Positions 34,209-45,624 of a DNA stretch of 64,000 bases are shown in pieces. The stretch covers positions 112,425,111 to 112,489,110 of the forward strand of contig NC_060247.1 of assembly GCF_921293095.1 (NCBI RefSeq), read 5' to 3'. Numbering within the stretch: position 1 is the first letter of the stretch; every line of letters begins with the position of its first letter. This stretch comes from Ischnura elegans. Its lineage: Eukaryota; Arthropoda; Insecta; Odonata; Coenagrionidae. A program made the position numbers and the translations under genes. Below the pieces are notes generated by a model, which searched no databases, had not been told where the DNA came from, and was given only the letters and a program-made list of their open reading frames with translations.

Positions 34209-34470
34209 AAGTAGTGGATACCGAAAACACTCAAGGGGTGGGGCGCAAATAATATCTTGAGCTACCTTTACTTTTATCGTAATGAAAAATAATCAAGCTA
34301 CATGCAAAGTTTATGAAATTTTTATTTAAACTTCTTATATACATATACAAGAAAATGCCATCTTATGATATCAAAAAGTTACAATTCCGGTTGTGCAATG
34401 TTCGGCAATGAAGGCAGCCCCGCAAGGAGGAGCACGCGCTCCCTGCGCCCCCCATATGTATCCGCCTCTG
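34209..34470. mobile_element. hAT-like MITE, diverged
   Basis: Left end AAGTAGTGGATAC and right end read inwards CAGAGGCGGATAC agree at 9 of 13. Flanking 8-mers CTTAGCTG (34201-34208) and CTTAGATG (34471-34478) agree at 7 of 8. The right side has a GGGGGGCGCAGGGAGCG block. Older than the family at 35128. Confidence 0.65.
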
Positions 34471-34655
34471 CTTAGATGTTATAATTCTCGATAAATTGAA
34501 AAAATAATAATTTCCTAGCGATCATCCTCTGGTCAGTAATGCGTATCACTTACCACCATTTCCTTCAGCCCTTAACTACGATTCATGGCAGGATTGATGA
34601 ACGGCTTACGAGCGTGGCTTCGCAAATTCACTCAACACGTTTTTTTTCCACTCAG

Positions 34656-34778
34656 ATAATTTAACGTAAATTTTAATGCTAGAACATAAGATGGATATCC
34701 ATGCGGACGCCGAACGTCCCGCGGGATATGGATGTCCGCCACGCGGACGTCCAAATTCCCACTGGTGGCGGCGGCGGT
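34656..34778 (+). other. Exon-like segment without a usable frame
   Basis: A long pyrimidine tract and acceptor (CGTTTTTTTTCCACTCAG|) is followed by a GC-rich stretch and a donor (GGCGGCGGCG|GTGAGC). The frame required by exon 1 hits TAA within three codons, so it cannot be an internal Flattop coding exon. An ATG at 34691 opens a short frame of 28 codons to the donor. Contains repeated GCGGACG words. May be an alternative first exon or chance. Confidence 0.2.
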
Positions 34779-35127
34779 GAGCAATCAACTCCACTCTTGT
34801 CTCCTCCATAAAACCACGTTCGCAACTTAACTTGAATTAACTCGACGTAACTGGGGGCTGAAAACTCAAATACATCGTCTGTTTTTTCTAAACAATTTAA
34901 CATGACATAATTCGATTCAGAATAGTCATTTGGTGAAAAAAATTTCAAATTTACATTGAAATAAACCAGTATCAAGAATGATTTTTTGCCCAAAGAAAGA
35001 CGCAAACTTTCTCAATCCTCTGAAGTCGACACGAAGATTTAGAATAAGTGCTTTTTGCTGCTATCGGAGGAATTTATTATTAACTGCTCTGGTTTAGGTA
35101 TAATCAGCCTAATTAAGCTATTGTTAG

Positions 35128-35390
35128 CAAGGATGCCGACTTACAAAAATATTGGGGGGGGGGGCCCAAACCGGGGATCTTGCCCCGGGAAATTTTATGA
35201 GTAGTATGTTTTAAGTTTTTTAAGCATTTTAGAAGAGTCACACGATCAACATTAGAACGCTGATAACACAAATCTCGATATCTGGCCACTCCGGGGAAAA
35301 TCGACAAGCCTAACACATTTTTTCAGACACCCATAACGAATTTTTGAGGGGACTCGGGCCCCCTCAGGCCCCATGGAGTCGGCGCCACTG
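35128..35390. mobile_element. hAT-like MITE family A, copy 1
   Basis: 263 bp with exact flanking 8-mers ATTGTTAG (35120-35127 and 35391-35398). The right end read inwards is CAGTGGCGCCGACTCCATGG; the left end is CAAGGATGCCGAC. Contains CCCGGGAAATTTTATGAGTA, AAGCATTTTAGAAG and CGATATCTGG.CACTCCG, all shared with 37601-37852 and 45357-45616. A run of about eleven G lies near the left end. Confidence 0.9.
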
Positions 35391-35639
35391 ATTGTTAGGG
35401 AGACCACATTATTTCCCCATTATTCTTAATTTTGGGATTATAACCTTCTTTGCATCAAGGTTTCTTTGTTTTAAAATTAAAAACCCCAACATTCCTTTTA
35501 CAACAGTCAATCGACGACATTTTCTACAAGCGAATCGTAAAAAAAACGGATATTGTTCGCGTCGTGAGAATTTTGGAGAGCTTCGCAGAGAGAGGGCCAC
35601 TAGAATTAGCGCAGACGTTGTGTGATAAACGAGTCCCAA

Positions 35640-35652
35640 GGGGGGGGGGGGG
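35640..35652. repeat. Poly-G run
   Basis: About thirteen consecutive G in a GC-rich block (35570-35770) that has open frames on both strands but no recognised protein. Confidence 0.8.
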
Positions 35653-36045
35653 GTGCGGGGGTGAGACTTGTGTGTACGGTGAGCGTGTAATCCTCCTCCA
35701 TCAATGGAAGCGACACTCTTAAGAGGGGAGTGCAGGTGGCTCCCCACCCTTAGGATGAACACGTGTTCGACGAGTCCAGCCTCTCGCCTCGTTTCACACC
35801 AGCAAGAACATTCCAAGGCGCGTGCGAAGGGTGGCTGCATCAGGGACGGATTAAGGTCGCCGATTTGAGGGTGTGAGGGGGAGTGGCTAACTACTTTCCG
35901 CGACGAGTAGGCGGTACGCCATAACTATCATTATAATTCGTCTCCAAAGACAATAGGCTATTCTATATTATCCTATCAGCCTTAAACATCGTTTGTTGTG
36001 CTGGGAAAATAAAAATTTTCCTTGGAGAACCATTTTATAAATTTG

Positions 36046-36520
36046 GGTAAACTTTTCTCGGGATGCCCACAGGGTTAAATACTCCATGTTAGCTGACGTT
36101 TCGACCTCCGACTCGGGGCTCGAAACGTCGGCTGGAATTCCGAGAAAAATTTACCCAAACTTTTATCACTAAAACCAAAAGTATTTTCCTAAATGGCATT
36201 CAGCAGCCCTGATATGATCCTCAAGTCGGAGCTCGAAACGTAAGCTAAAATAGAGTATGTAACGCGATGGAAATCCCGAGAAAAATTTACCCAAATTATT
36301 CACCGGGAAAGCATAAAATCTTATTTCGTCCTATAGATTCTTAGAACTAAGGTTTCCACGGTGATAGTTTGATCTCTGCATTTTTTTTTTTTTTGTTTTC
36401 TTCGCGTCAGTTGGCTTGTGGACAAGTCTCGATGGCTATCCTACCAGCGTCTTCAAGTCGAAGGTGAAGACGCTCGCAGGATCTGCTACCTGCGAAACTG
36501 CTGACCACAAGCCAATTGAA
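36046..36520. repeat. Foldback cluster with Penelope-type terminal motifs
   Basis: TTTGGGTAAACTTTTCTCGG (about 36048) is inverted as CCGAGAAAAATTTACCCAAA (about 36139) and repeated directly near 36272. Between lie ACGTTTCGACCTCCGACTCG and CTCGAAACGTCGGCTGG. A second hairpin at about 36412-36517 has TTGGCTTGTGG and CCACAAGCCAA ends with CTGCGAAACTGC inside. These look like decayed paired termini of Penelope-like elements. Confidence 0.55.
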
Positions 36521-37600
36521 TCGGAAGAAAACCTGAGAATGCAGAGATCAACCTATAGATATCTTCTCAATTTTTCCAGAAATTGCGTGAGGGAGGGGAC
36601 GGGCGGAACCCAAACGTTGGCGACAAACCAACTTTTGCACTATACAACCAGCGATTATCTTAAAATACTGTTTGTTGAACTGGCTAAAAATTTCATTGAA
36701 GAGTTACCTGAATGGTAATTATCTTTTCATTTTTTCCAGAAATTACGGAGGGGAGACCGCTCCGTACGGAGGATGGAATTTTAACTTTTAAAGATAACAT
36801 TATTTGGCACGACATGGAGTCGATTCCGTATTTATTTTTCAGAAGTATATACACATAAATTATGGATTCACTAATTTTTGACACCAGAATACGAACCATT
36901 ATCAACATAATTTTACAATATTTCATTGAACATTCTTCGATATCTCCTAGTCCATATTTACGATCCGTCCGACCCCAATCTCAATCCACCCATGGACTGC
37001 GTAATGTTTGTTTTTGAATACTCCGCACATGTCTCCTCGACTAACGACTGTAATTCTGGCACGAATTACAACGACATCCGACGAGACAGAACTATTCAAA
37101 CAGCTCCTGTATATCCTGAATAATAACTCACACCAAATCCTCGAGCATCCCAGCGATGCGATGAACCCCCTCGCCCCAAAGCAACCATTTAAAAAGGGGC
37201 GATCACCACTGGTGGCGGCAAACCCCCCTTTGGCGTCTGAGGATTGAGGGGGTCCGACTGCCCCCTTTGGATAATGCGACGGCTGCAGCTGAGTCAAGAG
37301 GGGGGGAGCGGGGTTGGGTTGTCCACCTGTTTCGGTCACAGTTGTTGCGAGGGGAGGGATGAATAAGCGTGGGATTGTGCGATGAGGGTGTCACTATGGG
37401 GATGGACCGGGCAGGAAGCAACGCGGAACTGACTAAAATCAGGGATGGAAATAGAAACTAAACGAAGTCAAAACCAGTAAAGTTTCGATAGTTTCGTTCC
37501 CGGGAGCGAAATGTAGAAACAAAACGAAATGGATTTAAATCCGGGGAGCTAAACTCAGGGTCGAAACGAAATCGGAGTCAAAACTACTTCGGGTCGAAAC
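36521..37600. other. Intron 1, unrecognised
   Basis: 37140-37430 is GC-rich with open antisense frames and no known motif. 37440-37600 has irregular GAAACTAAACGAAA/GTTTCG-type purine repeats, continued at 38160-38370 beyond the MITE. Confidence 0.4.
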
Positions 37601-37852
37601 CAGGGGTGCCGACTTACAAAAAATATTGGGGGGCCCAAACCGGGGATCTAACCCTGGGAAATTTTATAAGTAGTGAGTTTTAGGTTTTTTAAGCATTTTA
37701 GAAGTCATATGATCAAAATTAGAACCATGATAACACGAATCTCGATATCTGGACACTCCGAGGAAAATCGACAAGCCTGTCACATTTTTTCCTCACACCC
37801 ATAACGAATTTTTGATGGGGCCCCCTTAGGCCCCATGGTGTCGGCGCCACTG
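37601..37852. mobile_element. hAT-like MITE family A, copy 2
   Basis: 252 bp. Left end CAGGGGTGCCGAC, right end read inwards CAGTGGCGCCGACACCATGG. Same body as copy 1 in the same orientation. Flanking 8-mers GTCGAAAC and GTTAAAAA agree at only 5 of 8, so this is an older insertion. It split a GTCGAAAC/GAAAC-rich repeat stretch. Confidence 0.85.
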
Positions 37853-38564
37853 GTTAAAAATAAACAAAAACTCTTGGACGAAACGGAACGTAGACAATGT
37901 TTCGCACCGGAGGGACCACGTGCTTCACCTTCGAACATTTTAGTTTCGACCCACACACCGAGTACGAAGTATGGTTGAATGAAGTAGAGGTTCGACCTAC
38001 CGCCTCGTGATGCAAGGGGCACTCATACATATATTCACCACTAACAGGAGAACGGTGAACACAAACTGGCCATTCGAATTTTAAGCTCGATGTTTTAACC
38101 TCTCTACTCGTATGTCACACGTAATGAGTCGAAACTATTCCCTCTTATTCCCCTCAACTCAACTTCTAGGATCGAAACTTGACTATGAGCAGTGGAGATT
38201 CGATTAATTAAGTTTCGTTCCGAGAGTAAAGTTACGCCTCGGATCGGAACTAAACTTTTTGGTGATTTTAATATCGTGCAGGAACGAAACTAAATCTATT
38301 CCTCGTATTTTTGTTTCCCTTCGGGTCGAAATTAAATATTTTTGTTTCGTTTAAGTTGTCATCCCTGACTAAAATCGTCCTAACGAATATTTCCAAACAT
38401 GGTGTTAAGGAGGTTGACTCGCGACTGCTCGAGCCAAGGTGCCCATGAAAGCTCACTTTTCTCAGTAAAATTCCATTCCTTTTATATTGCCCTTACTTAG
38501 CATTACAAAATCAAGGGAACTGCACAGAGGAGGCTTGATTCCATCCCACTGAAGGCTGCATTCT
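37853..38564. other. Intron 1, degenerate GAAAC-type repeats
   Basis: Continues the irregular CGAAACTAAA/TTTCG words of 37440-37600. No gene. Confidence 0.45.
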
Positions 38565-39381
38565 GTTTTCACTTCGATCGCATTTTAATCGGTTTTCAAA
38601 AATGTCCGCGGCGCGGTGATGAGTGCAATGAGAACCACTTTTTTCCAATATTTTGCAATATTATGTTTGTCAGAGGAATAGAATTGAAAAGTAATGAAGT
38701 TGATAGATCACATCAATCAACAGTTTATTAATTTTGGTTAACACCCATAATTATACCTCATTTCCCCGTGAACCCGGATCACTTTGTCCATCAACGACGC
38801 GAGTGGCGACTTACGTAAATCCATTTAAATGCGCGATGGGTGATAACTAGAGATGCGTGAAAATTGCAAATGCGATAAATGCGATATAGATTTGCTATGC
38901 GCAAATAAATGCGACATAGATGCGATGACCGGACTTCTATGATATTTTTACCTAAATTTGCCTTTTCGACGGCAAAATTCGTACATTTTGTGCCGAGCGC
39001 AGTTTAAATGCTCCGCCGACACTCACCGCTAAAGCATGTGAGCGACTGGCCAGCTGCTAGTTGGCTGGGACTCTACCTGGCCGCGAACTACAAGTGGGCG
39101 CGGACAAGCTACACCTCCGCCAATATATGTCTTATTCCTTAATTTGTTATTGTTCTGTAACATAATCATTTAAATATTCTGTATTTTGTCATACAACTGT
39201 TTTTCACTACATTTTATCGTCATCTACCTCATTATGAAAATGAAAAAATAGACGCCACAAAATGCGATGAACTGTTATTGAAAGTGCGATAAAATAAAAA
39301 GTTAAAGTGCGATTTTCACGTATCTCCAGTGATAACACATTTAGAGGCCGACTTGAGGATCCTCTTTTGTAATATTAGTGC
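38565..39381. repeat. Dispersed repeat R, copy interrupted by a hAT MITE
   Basis: 38565-38847 plus 39337-39381 aligns with 50630-50942 (shared CGGTTTTCAAAA.TGTCCGC, CATTTAAATGCGCG and TAGAGGCCGAC). The interruption is the MITE at 38848-39328. The repeat class is unknown. Confidence 0.75.
38848..39328. mobile_element. hAT-like MITE with exact target duplication
   Basis: 481 bp. Ends TAGAGATGCGTGAAAAT and, read inwards from the right, TGGAGATACGTGAAAAT (15 of 17). Flanked exactly by GTGATAAC (38840-38847 and 39329-39336). Subterminal AAATGCGAT/AGTGCGAT repeats. The paralog at 50630-50942 has the unoccupied site. Confidence 0.9.
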
Positions 39382-39671
39382 ATTGAACAGCAGTCGAGTA
39401 AAAAAGGAGCATCGAATTTCCAACAGTTCCGAAGCCGCTAAGGCGATGATGACCGCTGGGTGTCTCATCCGTAGGAGGTATTTCGTAAAATGTGATATGA
39501 CATCTTTGTCCTTCGTCATCAAGTGAAGCCGACATCGAGCTAACCTGATTATTGGCGCTTTCGAAAATGCCGTTAAACCTGAAAACTGTCTCAACCGAAG
39601 AGCACAATTTTCGAAATGATGGCAGCGGTGTTCCAGAGGCGAGTGCCGCTATGTTCATCCCTTCTTTGCAG

Positions 39672-39864
39672 TTTGAGGACGCGTACAACCCGCAGCGGCT
39701 TTGCAGCTGGCAGGTGCCTAAGCAGCGGTTTTCGCAAAGGCCGAGGTGGCGTAGAGGGGCGACCCGCGCCGTGGCGGACGACAGGGGGTATCTGCTGACC
39801 CCGCACCGCCCGCCGCCGCGGACCGCTTGGGAGGACTATCCGGGTGACATCTCGCGGCAGTGCG
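39672..39864 (+). CDS. CFAP126: Flattop (CFAP126), exon 2, conserved core
   Basis: Acceptor CCCTTCTTTGCAG|TTT and donor CAGTGCG|GTGAGT. Continues exon 1 in phase 0 and ends in phase 1. The 64 codons carry the Flattop signature: FEDAYNPQRLCSWQVPK aligns with the family's YE.AF....L.NW..PK, and TRAVADDRGYLLTPHRPPPR then TAW aligns with T.IIA.DRGHLL.....R...PW. The usual GTW.MP motif after the W is absent; here the sequence runs on as EDYPGDISRQC. High GC and CpG set it apart from the flanking intron. Flattop binds ciliary microtubules; function here is inferred from the family. Intron 2 is about 12.3 kb. Confidence 0.9.
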
Positions 39865-40025
39865 GTGAGTCAAACGACAATCAACAGCGTCGGTTCACTA
39901 TTGAGATTTGACATCTGGTCTTACTTCTATACTACTATAATACTGGGGTCCTTCCAAGGCCCAAAAAATATTAAATCATTCGTAATTGCTTTAAAGTAAA
40001 TAAGTTACTCAGATATTCAACCCGA

Positions 40026-40300
40026 AGATTGGTTTGGTTAGGTGGGGGTAGAGCTGGACACGGACTAGGCCACAGTCCGGTGTGAAGTTTACAAGCTTCG
40101 TCCGGGCCTGGGCGTGGGCATCATATCCTCAATATGTGAAGTTCACACACTCAAGGTATGGGGGGCCAGTTCGTTTCTCTAGACCCCCTCGCACTTCGAT
40201 GAATTTGATTTGGGGTGTCCGATGGCTTCACCCGGGATTTGAAACCGGGACCATTCGACCAGCAGCCAAGTGCTCAACCCACTAGGTTATCACGCTCCAA
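40026..40300 (-). mobile_element. tRNA-derived SINE
   Basis: The minus strand begins GGAGCGTGATAACCTAGTGG (A box TAACCTAGTGGGTTGAGC) with the B box GGTTTCAAATCCCGG about 40 nt later, then a body ending near 40026. Inserted in intron 2, 160 bp after exon 2. Confidence 0.75.
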
Positions 40301-41479
40301 TTAGAAACTTTATATTGCAATAAAATACAATTTCACTCTTTTATAATTATTTCATTGCATACGATACGTTTCGGCTCATAGACCTATAAAGGGCACAATA
40401 TTTTTCATCTGGTCTTGTACCAGATAATGGCTTAGTGAGCCGAAACGCGTGGCACGCATTAAAATAATGGCTGAAAATTTCAATATTATTTTATTCTAAA
40501 ATCCGAAATTCCACTATATCTCGCCTTCATCGGTTAAAATTAATTCTGGAAGTCATCGTAAAATAACAACGCCAAGAAGGTAGCGTGGCAAGCATTTTGG
40601 ATCCGATAGTTACCTCACGTACATTCAATAGTACACGTAGAATTCCACCTTGTCCTCTCGGCAAATCTCGAATTTTCAACCTCTCAAACTTTCAGCTGAA
40701 AAATGTGTTGGTATACCTTTTCAATTTCGAATTTATATTCGATGACAATACAGCGTGTTCACTATTTAGTTAAGCAGGAGACAGAACAGTTTCTCAAACG
40801 ACAATAGCAGTTACTACTTGAGAATAACGGTTATTCCTTCAAACCTAGGTCGATGTGAGTTTGTTTAAAGTTTGGAAAATTACAAAATTTATGTGTTCTT
40901 CTGTCATCAAGGTTGAGAAATCCACCAAGTTAATCCCTAGTCTATTAAGGATCTTCCGGGTGTTCTCAACGTTGGTGGTCAGAGGTTGACGACCGTTTCG
41001 CTGGGATTCCATTAGGCGCCTTTAGGTCGAAGTGCCAATTCTGGCATTTTGGCTGCGTCTATATACCCTTCGTTCTCTCGCTGATGCTCTGTGATTGACC
41101 AATGCCTGGTAAATTCTCTTCCAGTTAGTCTGATGGTATTCGACTTCATAGTTGAATGTTTTTTGCATTTTGGTGACCTCAATTGACTCCCTTATCGGCC
41201 TTGGATAACCCGGATGACGGAGAAATTTACGAATTCATAACGCCACCGAAAACTACGGGCAAAACTAAGTCTATTGAATTCTCCATTTATTCTGGCGATG
41301 TTGTGTTGTAGTGAAGATATCAGTTTCGCGTTGAAAAAAAACCTCTTGGACGCCGAAATAGCGCCATTCGGACCTCTTTTTTCTCATTATGCATCGTGTG
41401 TTCTCCAGGTATTTTTAGCCTTCGTACGTGTATGAGTGAGTGATTGTCAATGATTGCCGTTTGAGAGGCTGCGTTTGGT
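40301..41479. other. Intron 2; one inverted repeat with GAAAC motifs
   Basis: 40364-40460 pairs ACGTTTCGGCTCA with TGAGCCGAAACGCGT and ATCTGG...CCAGAT. 41150-41480 includes TAGGCGCC-type words, otherwise unrecognised. Confidence 0.45.
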
Positions 41480-42020
41480 CACAAACTACCCCGCAAGCAG
41501 CCTAAAAAGGCGTGTGGAAGGGGGTGTTAGGAAACCAGCCGTCTACACAAAAAAGCAAATGCCCAAACAAGATTACGACTAGCTTTTATTAAAGTCCTTT
41601 ATGGCTCGGGTAAAAAAAACGAATTCCCATATCTATCCGTTCGGATAAATATCTCTCTTTAATTTAACTCTTCTGTCCGACCTGCGAATATCGTGGGGCT
41701 CCAAGTTGATGTTCCGAGCCGCTGCAAATTATCTATTCTCAATTGTTCAAGCAATCTAAGCTTTTCGCGCAGCCTCCGAGTCTCTAGCGGCTCCCAGCCA
41801 AATTCGCTTAACGTCTGGGTAACGCTTTCGGTACGCTAGTAGCAGTTTTTGACGAAACGCGCAGCTTTCCTTTGTATTTTACTCAGGTCACGGGCTAAGT
41901 ATTTCTGCACCTGATCCCATATACTCGCTGCAAATTCTAGGTGTGTTCGGACGAGTACGAAGTAGCATCGTTCTTTTACTTTCTTATCCGACAATCTTCC
42001 CGCGATACGCTTGACTATTT
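41480..42020 (-). pseudogene. Non-LTR retrotransposon, RT C-terminus plus 3' UTR
   Basis: Collinear with 26097-26790: terminal ACTACCCCGCAAGCAGCCTA, 3' UTR, then the minus-strand C-terminal ORF (TTTTTGACGAAACGCGCAG; CTCGCTGCAAATTCTAGGTG). Similarity stops near 42020, leaving a 5'-truncated copy in intron 2. Confidence 0.75.
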
Positions 42021-42904
42021 AGTCCATCCCCGCAAACTAATACACTATAACCTGGGTCGGTAAAAAAACGGACTAGTGCAGAACGTTACGGAGCACTTTA
42101 TCTTACAATTTCTACTGAGTCAATTCAAGATTGCTTACGGCTTACGGTAACCATAAATTGGTGTGCAGTGGAATGGAATAGCAAGGGCGGCGAGATGAAC
42201 CTCGTTTTAAGAGAGGTGACACGCAAGGCCTCACAAATTGCTTAACTTTTAACATTTCAGAAAACGGTCGGAGAATTTCCGTTCCCGCCCTGCTATTACG
42301 TCTTCGGTTATCAAATTAAACTGCCATCATCCCTTTTCATGGAATGTAATCTCTCATCCCATTAAACATTCCCCCCGGTTATCAACCTGTGCGATCACAT
42401 CCGTCTTTTTAATAGAGGTAATGTTTTACCACGTATATAACTGTAAAAGTCGTTGGTTTTCACATTTTCCCATTGAAGACAGCAATTTGAAGAAGAAATC
42501 AAAAGCTAATGAGGACAAGGAGAAAGCGTCAGATCATGCACCGTAAAATTACTATTCCATTATCATTGCATTGCCTTAGGTTTAGCCGTTAGTTGAGCTA
42601 TAAACCAGCCACTGGTGTAAATGTTGTATGCATGTAAATTTCCATTTATATAAACGAGATTAGCGAGGCGTGTCAACTATCTTTATCATGCATATATTAA
42701 TTTTGCAATATTTCGACATAAGTTACCTAACACTATTCCGAAGTGGCACTACTCACTTTCTCTGACAGGTCTGCGATTATGCCAAATAAAAAATGGAGCA
42801 ACATTTAATGTCGTCATAGAAATTTCAATTATCTGCTAAATCTTTTCTTTGAAAGAGATTAGTCGATTAGGCAATTTCTAAGTGACCTAGAGTACTGTAA
42901 AATA
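42021..42904. other. Intron 2, nothing recognised
   Basis: No repeat or exon signature. Confidence 0.45.
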
Positions 42905-43480
42905 GTTGTCAAGGGATCCAGATGAAAACATGAACACGCTCCAGTGAAGGATCCCTTCACAACATAGGTAGGTCAAAAAAATAATAATTGCAAGGGATTC
43001 TTTGAGAAATAAACACCCAGCGTTTTCTTTATACGATATACATCATTTAGCTGATAAGATAATCCTCGAAAATGCTCATAAAGCATTTGATCAGCCGATA
43101 CGCCTCCTCGGATATTGCAAAAAGTTTTCATGGAACCAATATGAAAACATGAACACGCTTGAAGAATGATCTGAGGTTTTCCCGGCGTATGATGATGTTG
43201 AAGTTGTTTCGGGTTTCCCACCGGATGGGATTCTCCATTTCTGCCGATTTCGATGGCCGTGGGCTACAGAGATGGAGAACCTAACCCGGTTAGAAACCCG
43301 AAACAACTTCAACATGAACACGCTTCATTCACGCTTCAAAATGCCTTCGCAATATAGGCAGAGAAGTAAACATTACAAGCGAGAAATAAAAAAACGCATT
43401 GTACCTTTATCAGGTATCTTTCGCTTAGTTGAAAAGGAAATCCACAGCAATGCTCACAGCGCACGTGAGTAGTTAATATG
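42905..43480. repeat. Diverged direct repeat with a central inverted repeat
   Basis: ACATGAACACGCT occurs at about 42928, 43147 and 43313. The downstream sequences of the first and third (AACATAGG/AATATAGG, GAGAAATAAA, GAAAATGCTCA/CAATGCTCA) are similar, giving a period of about 387 bp. Between them ATGTTGAAGTTGTTTCGGG (43195) is inverted as CCCGAAACAACTTCAACAT (43297). Confidence 0.6.
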
Positions 43481-44329
43481 CGTTACAAGTATGTGATCAA
43501 CACGACAAAATGATGGCGCAGAGCGTTACTATGCAAGAAGTTATGTTCCCCATGGTAACCCTGCTTCTTCGGTGGAGACAATTTTTAGCGTGGAATAAAT
43601 AAACCTCACAAAAAAATGGACTATTTTTTTCAGGTCAAAGACTGCATGTTGAAAACAAAAAGAGTGATGCGCATCATTACATTTGACGCGAGATAAATAA
43701 ATTTATCACCAAATACTTGAGGTTATAGTTGCAGTATTGCAATGAATATTTACAGAGAAATAATTTGATTATGATGTTGATTGAAGTTGATGAGCACATC
43801 GTTTCTGGCTTCGAATATGTAGTCTTTCATCTGAAAAATTATAACGAGAGATTTTGCGGCTCAACTGGGTAACTTATTTTCTTCCTTTTAGTTCAAATAA
43901 AATTTGCATAATTAAATCTGATCTTATATTTTTTATTCCAAAATTATATCTATCCAAAAAATATAGCCTTTGGCGAAATTTTTTTAATATTTTATAATAT
44001 TATCAATAAAATCGATTGTTTACATTAACTTGGCACCAAATACCCGGACTTTGAATAATAGCAAATCGAAAACATTTACGTTGCCGCTGAGCGATAAATG
44101 CCAACGTTGACAGTCAAAAATGGCGGATCATATTGTCCCTAGAGGCCTAGAAATAGCGTTTGAGTGCATCGTTATCTGACTCTGCTGCGTAGCTACTGAA
44201 CATTGTAAACCGATAGTTAATGGCGGAGTAGGTCACGTTTGAGTTGCAAGATTTTCCCGGAAGGATAAATAAACAGACAAGAAAGAGGCATAATGACAAA
44301 GAGGTAATATAGGAGAAAAATAAGATGAG
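43481..44329. other. Intron 2, nothing recognised
   Basis: AT-rich sequence. Confidence 0.45.
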
Positions 44330-44700
44330 CCAAGGATAAGATTAAGGCTTTTGAGATTTGGGTGTGTAGAGGGGAGAAATGAGTAGACAAATCGAGAAAT
44401 GAGGAGACGCTGGAAAGAAATGGGGAGGAAAAAATACGACTAAACATTAAATGAAAGAGAAAAGGAAATTGGATCGGGCATATTTGAAGAGGGAAGAGGA
44501 TTTTAAAATACGGCAGTCGAGGGAGCACAGGAAAGAGAAAAAAGATGAGGAGGACGGCTGAGAATGACAGACAGTGAGGATAAACAGCATGTACAGGGAA
44601 ACCAAGGAGGCGGCCTTGAGTAGGAGGTGGAGGGGAAAACTTTGTTTGTTTGGGACCTGCCAGTGGGCAGACAACCAGTTGATGATGATGAAATATTAAG
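44330..44700 (+). pseudogene. RTE-like C-terminal fragment
   Basis: The plus strand reads KIKAFEIWVCR then, across frame breaks, NREMRRRWKEMGR and KEIGSGIFEEGRG. It matches the F.IW..RRM..W ... N.EVL ... NW.GH.LR.EGL order of the family. The 180-codon minus-strand frame over the same bases is its antisense shadow. Confidence 0.65.
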
Positions 44701-45348
44701 TCGACTTCTAAAACATTTGCAAAATTAAAACCAACACGCCATTCCATCACCTCCGACAATGCCTAAGCAATCCGACATGATTCATTACGGATCAACGATG
44801 GAGTTCGCTCCATTAGAGATGGCATACATTGATACGGAGAAGGTCCACGTGCGGTGATGTCCCCGGTTTGACTCCTAGTGGCAGCATGCAAACAGTCCGT
44901 GGGAACGCAGGAAAGAAGCTCGAGTGAAAGCAGTCACGCGAGTCCTTTCACAATCGAACACGCGCACAAGAATCGATCGACGAATCGAAAAAAGATGGTC
45001 GAAGCGCATTTCAAAACATGTTAGCTATTTCAGTCAGGAATGTGAAACTTTGCGTAAACGTCGCTTCTTAGATTACCGAATGTGGTGACGCATGTCAATG
45101 GCCATTGGGTTCAAAATTTAGATTGGGCTAAAAACTCACCTATCACTCGAAACGCTACTTCGTAAAATAAAGATTTTGTGAACGATAATATGGGAATCTC
45201 CTCATGGACGAAATTTATAGCTATATATTTGGGGGGTGGCTGCAATCTTGCCGTGGGTTTAGAAACTATGGAACTCCTCCCAGGGAAAAGATTCCGACAG
45301 TTTAATGAAACATGGAAAAGTGTTCCTGGAACATTTGTTTACATTAGG
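44701..45348. other. Intron 2, nothing recognised
   Basis: No signatures seen. Confidence 0.45.
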
Positions 45349-45356
45349 CTCTGAAA

Positions 45357-45616
45357 CAGTGGCGCCGACTCCATGGGGCTTGAGGGGGCCCGAGCCCCCT
45401 CAAAAATTCGTTATGGGTGTGAGGAAAAAATGTGTCAGGCTTGTCGATTTTCCCCGGAGTGTCCAGATATCGAGATTCGAGTTATCAGGGTTCTAATGTT
45501 GATCATAGGACTCTTCTAAAATGCTTAAAAATCTTAAACCTCACTACTTATAAAATTTCCCGGTGCAAGATCCCCGGTTTGGGCCCCCTAATATTGTTTG
45601 TAAGTCGGCATCTCTG
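45357..45616. mobile_element. hAT-like MITE family A, copy 3
   Basis: 260 bp in the opposite orientation to copies 1 and 2. Starts CAGTGGCGCCGACTCCATGG. Flanked exactly by CTCTGAAA (45349-45356 and 45617-45624). Body nearly as in copy 1. Confidence 0.9.
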
Positions 45617-45624
45617 CTCTGAAA

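Noticed and set aside
44217..44759. 180-codon minus-strand open frame as a gene
   Set aside because: It is the antisense of a recognisable RTE-like fragment on the plus strand.
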